Positions 22,501 through 34,500 of a DNA stretch of 64,000 nt are shown one piece after another. Source of the stretch: Neoarius graeffei (Eukaryota > Chordata > Actinopteri > Siluriformes > Ariidae); the NCBI RefSeq assembly GCF_027579695.1, contig NC_083579.1:70099371-70163370 (forward strand), written 5' to 3'. The translations under genes and the position numbers were made by a program. Numbering within the stretch: position 1 is the first letter of the stretch; each line of letters opens with the position of its first letter. The notes under the pieces were generated by a model. It was given only the letters and a program-made list of their open reading frames with translations. It did no database searches and was not told the origin of the DNA.

Positions 22501-25500
22501 CCTTGACATCTGTGATGTCACAGTAGGAAGGCTATCGGTCTCATTGTCATTTCCGCTATACTAAAACACAGAGCTGACTGCAATGCCGATCCTCCATTTT
22601 GAGCTAATTTATCACCATGCCACGTAGATATGTTGCTGGCCGGTGCAGCAACACGACAGAAGGTGGATTTGCGTTGCATTCATGGCCCAAGAATGTTCAA
22701 ACTGCAAAGATTTGGACGCGTTTTGCGAGAAGTTCACGGACACATTGGGCGCCTACGAAGCGGTCTCTCCTCTGCTCTGCGCATTTTACTGAGGACTCGT
22801 ACGAAACTTCTGATCTGTTGAGGAGCGTTGGCGATAAGCCCGTCTTGAAAGAGGGTGCAGTACCGACAATTAAAGAAAAAGAAAACTACAAGAAAAGGAA
22901 AGCAAGTTCAGTTGCACCAGTTCTCCCAGAGTGTGAGCCGAGGGTTGTTGCTAAAACCCAGGACGGAACAGGATGTGACGTGACATATTGCTCAGGCAGT
23001 GACCTCCCTGCAGTTGTTGCTAAAACCGGTAACATCCTGTCCCGGGTTTTAGTAATTGCCTGAGCCGAGCAGTAATGGTGGAGTACTCAGCATGGAGAAA
23101 ATGGAGAATGAGTGGACCAGTCGTCGGATTTCTCCGCTGGATATGCTCGCCTCAGCAGCAATATCTCGTCCTTACATGGAAGAAGCGAATGAACGGAGAA
23201 CTGAACGAACAACTGAAAGTCAGATTGTTTCAAAACAATCAGCCACAAGATCTGCCTTCAAGAAGTGAGAACAGACAGGTAAGAAGCGACTCTTATTTGG
23301 ATACAAAACAAAAATGGCACACGTCGTTTGCCTGCATTTAGATTAATACATGTAACTTGTATTGTGTGTTTAAGTTACTGGTATAAGATTATTTAATTTG
23401 CTTCAGAATGTGATTGTCTCAGTTCATCTGATTATGTAATTAGCCTTTTACGTTTTATCAGTGAAAATGCATGCATGTACATGTCTGTTGCATACGTTAT
23501 AACACCTATCCTGTTTTAATGAGAGTCAACCCACAATCATTGATATGATTGTGGGTTGACTCATATCTGATATGACAAGGTAGAAATGCTTCTGTTTTCA
23601 AAGAAAAACTTGCCATTGATGCACAAGTAATTACAATAGTCAAGTGTGCATTCACTGGCTAATAGATTAACACACTTCATGAACTTTTATTTAAGTTTCA
23701 CCTATTTTTATTTATTTTTTAATTGTATATCCTTATATGGCAAGTGTATCACCTGTTTTCATTGAAAAAGACCATACAAATACATATTTGTCAAATATGA
23801 TATAATGGCATATGGCAGTATGACTGAAAATTATTTTTGTATTTTTTGTTACTGAAATGTGGGAAGAAAAGGGCTGTTCCATAAGGGTTAAGTTTTCAGA
23901 CCTAAATATGAAAGTGTGTTCCAAAGCAATATATCCAAATATAGTGATTTTTTTTTTTGTGCCAGATATTGGATGTGAAAAGAAGAAAATATATGTTTGT
24001 GGTTGTGTGAATTTCCCATTACAGGAATTAATACGTTAGCCTATTACCAAACATCTAGTTAGATTTGTACAAAGAGAGAAAGAAAAAATGTCTTTGTTTT
24101 ACGATCTTGGTTGCAGTTGATTCCATTGGAAATTACTCTACAAATACACATTTGACAAAGATGATAGAATGGCTATGGTATAAGTATGACTGGAAATTAT
24201 TTTTGTATTTTGATACTGAATGAAGAAATGGGTTGTTCTATAAAGGCACAAGTTTTCAGATCTAAATAGCAGACCTGTTTACCCCAAATTTGCCCTGTCA
24301 GTAGTCTTGCAGTATCTTGTCAGTAGTTTTGGTAAGCTGTCAGTAGGAATTTTACTGGGGTACAATCTATGTATTGTATCGAAGACAAAAAGTAGAAAGC
24401 AGCCTATTAGATAATAGTACTCATTCAAGTTGAAAGTACAGTGGTGCTTGAAAGTTTGTGAACCCTTTAGAATTTTCTATATTTCTGCATAAATATGACC
24501 TAAAACATCATCAGATTTTCACACAAGTCCTAAAAGTAGATAAAGAGAACCTAGTTAAATAAATGAGACAAAAATATTATACTTGGCCATTTATTTATTG
24601 AGGAAAATGATCCAATATTACATATCAGTGAGTGGCAAAAGTATGTGAACCTCTAGAATTAGCAGTTCATTTGAAGGTGAAATTCGAGTCAGGTGTTTTC
24701 AATCGATGGGATGAATAATCAGGTGTGAGTGGGCACCCTGTTTTATTTAAAGAACTGGGATCTATCAAAGTCTGATCTTCACAACACATGTTTGTGGAAG
24801 TGTATCATGGCATGAACAAAGGAAATTTCTGAGGACCTCAGAAAAAGCGTTGTTGATGCTCATCAGGCTGGAAAAGGTTACAAAATCATCTCTAAAGAGT
24901 TCGGACTCCACCAATCCACAGTCAGACAGATTGTGTACAAATGGAGGAAATTCAAGACCATTGTTACCCTCCCCAGGAGTGGTCGAGCAACAAAGATCAC
25001 TCCAAGAGCAAGGCGTGTAATAGTCAGCGAGGTCACAAAGGACCCCAGGGTAACTTCTAAGCAACTGAAGGCCTCTCTCACATTGGCTAATGTTAATGTT
25101 CATGAGTCCACCATCAGGAGAACACTGAACAACAATGGTGTGCATGGCAGGGTTGCAAGGAGAAAGTCACTGCTCTCCAAAAAGAACATTGCTGTTCATC
25201 TGCAGTTTGCTAAAGATCACGTGGACAAGCCAGAAGGCTATTGGAAAAATGTTTTGTGGACAGATGAGACCAAAATACAAACTTTTGGTTTAAATGAGAA
25301 GCATTATGTTTGGAGAAAGGAAAACACTGCATTCCAGCATAAGAACCTTATCCCATCTGTGAAACATGGTGGTGGTAGTATCATGGTTTGGGCCTGTTTT
25401 GCTGCATCTGGGCCAGGACGGCTTGCCATCATTGATGGAACAATGAATTGTGAATTATACCAGCAAATTCTAAAGGAAAATGTCAGGACATCTGTCCATG

Positions 25501-28500
25501 AACTGAATCTCAAGAGAAGGTGGGTCATGCAGCAAGACAACAACCCGCAGCATACAAGTCATTCTACCAAAGAATGGTTAAAGAAGAATAAAGTTAATGT
25601 TTTGGAATGGCTAAGTCAAAGTCCTGACCTTAATCCAATGGAAATGTTGTGGAAGGACCTGAAGTGAGCAGTTCATGTGAGGAAACCCACCAACATCCCA
25701 GAGTTGAAGCTGTTCTGTACGGAGGAACGGGCTAAAATTCCTCCAAGCCGGTGTGCAGGACCAATCAGCAGTTACTGGAAACATTTAGTTGCAGTTATTG
25801 CTGCACAAGGGGGTCACACCAGATACTGACAGCAAAGGTTCACATACTTTTGCCACTCACAGATATGTAATATTGGATCATTTTCCTCAATAAATAATTG
25901 ACCAAGTATAATATTTTTGTCTCATTTGTTTAACTGGGTTCTCTTTATCTACTTTTAGGACTTGTGTGAAAATTTGATGATGTTTTAGGTCATATTTATG
26001 CAGAAATAAAGAAAATTCTAAAGGGTTCACAAACTTTCAAGCACCACTGTAAGTGATAGATTACATGAACAAAATTTTAAAAATTAAAATCTAGCACTGG
26101 TCTTTTTTTCTCTGTCAAGTTAAGCACCTGTGAGAACCAAAAAGCAAACCCATGTAAGATTCTAGATCTGCTCCATAATCCTCATATTACCAAGCCTAGA
26201 CTCTAAGGTCTACTTGTTGACTCCTCATACATTTCATTATTTCAGTATCTCTGAAATAACCAGAAGACTAGCAGTAATACTTATTTAGGATGCTACAATA
26301 AGAAAAAATATTTCAGAGACCATACTATGCTCTAATAGGCTACTTAATACTTGATTGGCAGCTATACTGATCTCACACTCTTTACTAACAAATCACAAGT
26401 CATTTAATGCCATCGGCCTTTCGCTTCGCGGCTGCCATGATTGTGTGCTCAGAAACCAAAGCTGAAACAATGGAACCTTCCCACAATGCAACGTACGGTA
26501 AACGTGGCTTAAACGTGATTAAACATGGCCACGCCCATGACTATACGATCGATGTTCGATTCCCACAATAAATATGATTATAAAGTAAGTCATGAACAGG
26601 GTTTTTTCTAGAAAAATTTAGTATGGGGGCGCTCACCATGGCTGCAAAGCCTTTGAAAAATTGAGGCTCCAATGGGACATTCTGAGGCTGAGAGGGAAAT
26701 TGTAACAAATTGTCTGTCAACACTGAAAAAGAAAGAAGTAATCTTCTTCTGCACCGGACAGTCTTTGGCTTTCTTCCGTTTCGTGCCGCGGGATGACATC
26801 TTTAAATGCCCAAGTGTCAACAAAACAACTCGCGAACTACTTCTGTCAGAAACTCCCGCGCCGGTGGGTGAAAGGTCATTCAGTCTCGAGAAATCTCGCT
26901 CTACAAGTCAGCTGACCTTGTATGTAACCCATGTCAAATCTCGCGAGAGCAGCCGTGACAAGTAAACAACATGGCGCCTCAGTCTGGAAAACGCCAATTC
27001 GGATTGTTTTTGCACCGTCTGGCGGTGTATCTACTATGATTGGAATATTTTTGGAGCAATTATAACGTATTTGATGATCAGACACATTGTCACGTAGTGT
27101 TGCTGGGATGTTTTCACGGAGTCGGTAAGGGGGCGCACGCCGAGAGTAAGAGGGCACAGCACCCCTGTTCCCCCGTTTAGACGAAACCTGTTGAAACATT
27201 TGGCAACATTTCGGCCATAAATCGTAGTTTTTGGACAAGAATTCGTAGTCTGTATTTTGTTTTGAAAAATCGTAGGAACTACAGACAAATCGTAGGAGTA
27301 AACAGGTCTGAAATAGGCTTATGAAAGTGTGTTCCATAGCAGTAGGCAAATAATATATGAGGGGGAAGTTGTTTTTGTGCCAGATATTGGATGGGAAAAG
27401 AAAAAATGTTTGTGCGAGTTTCCTATTTCAGGAATTAATATGTTAATACCAAACATGAAGAAAGATTTTACAAAGAACAATGTCTTTTTGTTTGTTTTCA
27501 ACCTTTGAGGTGTTGAAAATTTATTACTGAAACTCTGGCAGAATGTTCTATTAAAGAAAAGATAAAAAGAAAATAGTCTTTGTGTGTGCTGTGAAGTGGT
27601 TTGAAAAAATGAAATCGGAATCGGCCAAAATCGGTATCGGCAGGTCACACTCCATGGAAAATCGGAATCGGCCCAAAAAATTGCAATCGGTGCATCTCTA
27701 ACAATCAATGAAGTCAAATCGGTCTTAGTTGAGCAAGTCGGTAACGGTATTTCTTACTTCCACCATAAATTTTTATTTATATGACTTTGGTCTACAGCTG
27801 TAAAAGGCCTCGGGCTTAAAACCGGTTACCGCTGTGACGTCACGCACTCAGGGCTGGCTGGCTCAGCGGGGCAGCTCGAATGCCAACTTTGCAGTCGATT
27901 TTAACTCTCAAAAATATATTTTTTAAATTCCCATTTATGCAGCAGACAAGAGTCAAGGATGGAGATACTACCCACTCAAATGTATTGAAAAATAAAGGTT
28001 CTGCGTATCTCCTTTAAGTCCTGACCTGCCCTCTAGTGGATACAGCTGTTAATACAGATGTATTTAAAAAAAAAAACACTATGAAGCGAGATCGGGAACA
28101 AAGCTGCTTGCATGGTAGCAGTGTGCACATACTAAGGAGGAGTTTTTAAATTATATTTTCATTTATATTTTGATGAGTTCACTTTGTGACCAAGACAAGC
28201 TGAAAACACAGACGTCACGTCCCATCCAGTTGTTAGCCTGAACAGCTGAAGCAGCAAAAGGGATAAAATTTGTGGTTTGTTAATTTTTTAAAACTACATT
28301 TAAATTTGGTTACAGCTAATTAAATTTGAATTACATTTGATTCAATTTAATTACTGCTGGGAGGCATCCAATGCAAACTGAGGCTGCTGTCTCTCCATAG
28401 GGAGTTTAGTCAGTTCCACGCAACTGTGGCTGTACAGTAAGGGCACAATAAACTATCAATACTCACCTGTCACTTTAATAGGAACACCTATCATGTGGCA

Positions 28501-31500
28501 GCAATGCAAAGCATACAATTTGATTGGGGAAAGAGACCTCCACCTCAAAGTTCGATGCGCTGTGCATCCTGTGATGCTTTTCTTCTCACCGTGGTTGCAA
28601 AGAATAGCTATTTGAGTTACCGCAGACTTCCTGTCAGCTCAAACTAGCCCGACCAATCTCCTTGGACCTGACCTCTCTCACAGATAAGGCATTTCTACCC
28701 ACAGAACTACCGCTCACTGGTTGCCTTTTTGCGTTTCACATTTTCTGTGTAAACTCTCGAGCACCCAACCCCAATAGGCGGCCCACAAGAGCCAAATGTC
28801 TGGCTCGCGCCAACCCACTGACATTAACGCACCTGTCTTAACATGAGAGAGAAAGTGTGCACTGCTTTACGTTATTTTGACCTCACCGTACACTTGACCT
28901 TCGACCTACGCCAACGTAGAGCACGTGCAGACGCAAGTCAAGCTGTACTGCACGCTAGGCTTGTAGTACTTGAGTCCAGGACTCGTGGCTTGACTTGGAC
29001 TTCAGCACTGACGACTCGGACTCGTGCGTTAACTGCATTCGGACTTGTAAATTGGACACGAGGACTCGGATTTTTTTTCTTTATTTTTTGTAACACACCA
29101 TAATAATTTGGTCTAAGATATTTAGATCTACATTCATTTTTATACCGATTTCGTGCAAGAGAATGCACATTCACCTGTTCATACGTCATATTCAGGAACA
29201 AACTAACGTTAATGGCGCTAAAACGCCTGGAGAGGACGTCCCTAGGATTGTCCGCTTTGCTTATACAGACTTCTCGTGCACTGGGGAAAAATGCACTGCT
29301 GTGTGTTCCATATGTAGAAGAACTATCGAGGAGACGACCTCGAACTTCAATCGTTATTTAGTAAGACTCCACCCAGAGAAGGAAGTAAGTGACGCACTAC
29401 ATTCATTGCGCTGTTGATAGTGGGCGGAGCTTGCTTGCTGAGCGATAAATTAGCTAGTGTTAACCCTCTCCTCATGTTGATAGTGGGCGGGGCTTGCTGA
29501 GCAATGAACAAGCTTTTTATCTGGAGCCTGTTAACTAAAATGGGGCAGTTGAGCAGGAACGTCAGTCCGACACAGTAACAGAGACGCTTTCACATAAAAG
29601 CAGCAACAGCCACCGTCAGATGGTGCGGATGGAGTCTTGTTCTCAGACTCGACTCGGATCAGTAGTAGACTCGACTTGAAATTTTCTTTAAATGACTTGG
29701 ACTTGAACACTGTGGACTCGAGACTTGACTCGGACTCGAGGTTTAGTGACTCGACAACACTGTATTCAACTAACGTTCGAAGAATAATCATTCTACCTGA
29801 AATGCTGATCCCGAACACGTACATATACATTAAACAGAACTCCACCTGAGAGCAGTTTGTGTCAGTATGATCCAATCTGTGTCAGTGATATGAACAATCA
29901 TTTTGTAGGCCTGCCCTTACCTGGCTCCGACAAAGTACAAGTCACAGGACGGGGAGTGGTAAGAGAAATCTCGGCCAAACTTGGGGATGCGCGTCTTGTA
30001 GTAGTGACCGTGCTGGGAATGAAACTCTACGTAACGATCAATATGCAGGAACACCAGCTAAACAAAACACAAAGGCAAAAACAAAAAGGTGATGCTTTTT
30101 TTTTTTTTAAATACCTTTCAAATATGGTTTCGAGTAATAATCCAAACCAAAACACACCAAAAATATTCACACTTTCAGGTCAATATAAAATCTAAGACAT
30201 AGTAATTACCTTGGAGTAGTCATCAGACAAGATTTCAAAGGTCACCACTAGAAGAAAAAAAAAAAAAAAAAAAAAACCATACTTTAACAGGCTAGAAGCT
30301 CTACATTTTCAGCAACAAGAAACTGGAGAAGATCCAGCTGTTTCACATCAAATATTTAAAAAATTATTGCTCGATCACAAATATGAACATCATATAAAAC
30401 TGGAAGGGCATTGAGTAGAGTGTACATCTCCACCAAGCCACATAACATCAAAATCAAATCATTTGAACGTAGGATAATACTAAAGCTGTACACCAAATTT
30501 CATCAAAATACGTTCATTACTTTTTGAGTTACGTTGGGAACAGTAAAAACAACCCTAGATCCACATACATATCTGGCTTCGCATCAAAATCTAATCAATT
30601 GTTCCTTGTTCCATGGTTCACCTTTCCTCAAAATTTCATCAAAATCTGTTCACTGCTTTTTGAGTTACGTTGGGAACAAACAAACAAGCAAAGAAAAAAA
30701 AAACATAACCTCCTCCAACAAAGTTGGCAGATGTTAAAAAAGTCCTCATTTTCACTAAACGAACTTGGTTTGTTATATGCGAACTAATCGTCGTAAAAGA
30801 TTTCGTTAGAGTGAGGTGGCAGTCTATCATGCACAACTGTCAAAGACGAGCTCTAAAGACTTACCATCAGAATCCAGACACCTCTCAAACTTCAGAGACA
30901 GCTGATACGCATCATAGCACCGGATCCTGGGTTTGTATGTGCCTGTAGCACAAAGACATGAAAATGTGATTTATCAGACTTTCTCCAACGATAAGAACCA
31001 AGTAAGGCCTGCAACAGCCATATCAAAAGCACACACACGAGTACATTACATTACAGGCATTTCGCAGACGCTCTTATCCAGAGTGATATACAGCATACCC
31101 AGAGCAGCCTGGGGAGCAGTTGAGGTTTGGTGCCTTGCTCAAGGGCACTTCAGCCATTCCTGCTGGTCCAGGGAATCAAACCAGCAACCGTTTGGCCCTA
31201 AAGCTGCTTCTCTAACCATTAGGCCATGGCTTCCCCATTTCTGCACTAACATTAATTAGGATCAGTGTTGTCATCGAGTCACTAAACCTCAAGTCCAAGT
31301 CCCCAGTGTTCAAGTCATTAAAGAAAATTTCCAATCGAGTCCACTATTGATCCGAGTCGAGTCCGAGTCCAAGACTCCAACCGCACCATTTGACGGTGGC
31401 TGTTTCAGCGCCATTAACATTACTTTGTTCCTGAACATGACGCATGAATGTGCTTCTCTTTTGCTGCTTTTCCACTACCAACGCGGCTGAGTTGGGCTGA

Positions 31501-34500
31501 GCCGTGCCGTGCTGAGTTGGGCTGAGTGGAGCTGAGTGGGGCTGTTGGAGTTGCATTTCGACTACAACCGCGCTGAACCGTGCTGGCTGGAAGTGGGTGG
31601 ACACATTGGGTGGAGTTAGCGAAAGTGGGTGGACGTCACGTGATGTCGTTAGGCGGCGCAAACAGTGACATCAGTGACCTTTTAAGCGGTAGTCTCACAA
31701 CCCGGAGAGTAAACAATAAACATGGAGGACATGGAGTCGTTAGTGTTGCTGGTCTTGGTGCTGTGGCTTGTTGTCACCGACAACGTCAACAGATACTGGC
31801 AAGAGCATATAGATGAGGCGAGGCGCATAAGGCTTCAGAAATTCTCGTAATTCGTAATTCTTCTTCTTCCGGGTTTACAGTGTTTACAGATCCCAGCGTG
31901 CTCGCGGGGCGTGTGAGGACACTCCTCCTCACCAATCAGTGCACAGGGGAGTGTCTCCTCACGCCCCTAGCCCCACTCGGCTCGGTTTGGCTCGCTTCAG
32001 CCCCACTCCAAAACCGTGCGAGTTTTGGGTGCTGAGCAGGGCTGAAGCGAGCTGAGTCGTGCTGTTCTGAGGTAGCCGAAACGCGAGCCGTGTCGGGCTG
32101 AAGTCAGCTGAAGCGAGCTGAAAAAGGGTAGTGGAAAAGGGCCATGTGTTAGGGAGTGTGAAGTATTCCATCAGAGATGTTTGGGAGACGGATGTAAGTG
32201 CAGAAGGTGTGTTTATTAATACAAGTGAAGACATGCAAACAATCCAGAACGGCAGGCAAAATCATAAAACAGGCAATAGGTCTCGCGAAGCACAAACAGG
32301 CTATCGTAGACTCGGCAGAATCAAAGATGAGAAACAGGAAATCAGGGATCAGGAAAACAAAAGAGGAAATAAGGCTTGGTAATGTGTCAGCAATGCAACT
32401 CAATACTTTGCAAAGTGTGTTTTCACAAGCGCTTGAAGCAGGATTGCGCTTTAATCCTGCGCAGGTGCGAGTCTTTTACAGTGCGTGCACTGTCCAGAGC
32501 GCACCCGAGTCTATCTGATGCACACGCCAAGGCGCGCAGGTGTGACACTCTTGCACGAAATTAGTATAAAGATTAATGTAGATATAAAATATATCTTCTG
32601 CCAAATTATGATGGCATTTAAAAAGAGTCCTCATCTCTAATTTACGAGTCTGAATGCAGTTAACGCACGAGTCCGAGTCATCAGTGCTCAAGTCCTTAAA
32701 ATCAGGGCACGAGTCAGTTTCCCAATAACGTTGCCCTTTAGAGATAAAGAGAGAGTTGAGAGACTTTCTTAAGCAACGAACATTGTCGTGTTCGCTGTTT
32801 TCCCAAACTCACTTGTAAGAAGTCGTCTAAAGAGCAACAGGATGAAGAGTGCCTTTGCAGTGCGAATCCTCGATATAGGCATGAGTAGTTGCGAAAGGCA
32901 ATCGTACTGTCGTTGCTGAAGGCATTAGTAGTTGCTAAATCCAATCGATAAGGTCACACGGCGTTCGTTTTTAAACCAAAATCTAATGAAATATAAAGTG
33001 TTTAAAATAAGATAATATATAGTCTCATCTGGAAGCATTACATATAGAATGTGGTAATTAATTAATGAAACTATTTTACGTTTTTGGCAATTTTTTATTC
33101 CAAGCATGTTTTTAATTAAATGAACAAATGTTCACACGAAAGAATGAGCAAATAATAAGCTAAATAATTAGGTAAATGTGTTCCCCATGCTCGCTCATTT
33201 CACTGTTACCCCCTGATCAGGCAGTCAGGATTATTTCAACTCTTATCTAGCCTGGCAAGCCAGACTAAGGCTACGTTCACACTGCAGGCTGAAGTGACTC
33301 AAATCCGATCTTTTCGCCCATATGTGACCTGTATCCGATCTTTTATTGACAATATGAACGACACAGATCCGATTTTTTCAAATCCGACCCAGGCCGTTTG
33401 GATATGTGGTGCTAATTCCGATTCCTATCCGCTCTTTTCATATGCGACTTCAGTCTGAACCGCCAGGTCGCATTCATCCGACTTACACGTCATCAACAAG
33501 CCACAAACGTCACTATTCTGCGCTGAAGTAGGCGGCAGGTCTCTCAGAAAAAGTTACAACAACATGGTGCATAATCACGGGCGCAGATAGAGGGTGGGAC
33601 TCGTCCCACCCAGATTTAAATTCACCTCGTTCGGTCCCCCCCCCACTTATAGGGAGGAAAAAACGTCTATGCTGTCTTTCTTTGCATAAGGCAAACCTCA
33701 CGGAAAAATCAAAAAGACTAATTACCATTCGGTTTATTGAGGTGCACAGCAGTGTATACATAGTTGCAACAACTCACATAAAACAAAGACTGATATTCGG
33801 TTGGTTGAGCTGCGCAGACTGCACAGGTTGCGAGCTCGAGCTTGGTTGCTATGGTAACCCACAACAAGTTTGACAGGCATATCGGGGTTGGGGTTGGTTT
33901 GCTGGCAGCTTTGTCCCCCCCCCCCCCCCCCCCCCAGTTTTTTGTCCCCCCCAGTTCAAAAAACGTATCTGCGCCCCTGCGCATGACATCAATGCGAGGG
34001 ACGCTTCGGGCTGTGAAGGTTCTGAATCTTCTCAATGGAAGGACGCAGAGGTTAGGGAGCTGATTTCCATTTGGGGGGATGCAGCTATTCAAGCTAGATT
34101 GGATGGGTCATACCGCAACCAGGTGGTTTTACTTCCGTAAACACTGGCCATGCTCGCTGCGTGTGACGTCGTCGTATCCTGCAACGCGCATGCGAAACAC
34201 TTTTAGGTCGCTTTTCGTTCATACTGAGGATCACATACAAGTCGCATATATTTGTTAATGTGAACGACCTCACAAAAAAATCGGAATTGAGCATTAAGCC
34301 TTGCAGTGTGAACGTAGCGAAAATGTGAATATTTAGTCTGGTCTCGTTCGTAGACATTTCCGAAGGGTGTGGGTAGGAACAAACCGCTGTCTTTCAAACT
34401 GTCTCTGTGCGTATAGGCCAACGCTCTGACCAATCAGCGCAACAGTGACTGTGACGTAGTCAGAGCGACAGAAAGCAGTGGGGGAGGCCTTGAAATAAAT

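Larger units (their letters stand above)
24270..27310 (-). mobile_element. hAT-like element with nested Tc1
   Basis: Inverted ends cagacctgtttac and gtaaacaggtctg. The hexamer aaatag flanks it (24264-24269 and 27311-27316). It interrupts duplication unit B. A Tc1 sits inside at 24439-26049 and a transposase N-terminal fragment is on minus at 26608-26823. Confidence 0.7.
21936..28013 (+). mobile_element. Large TTAA-type (Kolobok-like) element with THAP gene
   Basis: The left end aggagagacgcagaacc and right end ggttctgcgtatctcct are inverted (16 of 17), with TTAA at 21932-21935 and 28014-28017. The interior holds a THAP-domain exon at 22617, which fits the Kolobok class (TTAA targets, THAP-bearing transposase). 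It also contains a LINE fragment (22105-22490), an internal duplication (23750 and 24110) and a hAT with its own Tc1. No catalytic transposase exon is recognisable. Confidence 0.7.

Noticed and set aside
25304..25543. Antisense ORFs of the Tc1 catalytic region (also 39365, 51755)
   Set aside because: The same antisense frame recurs in every Tc1 copy because the sense codons lack complementary stops; no domain.
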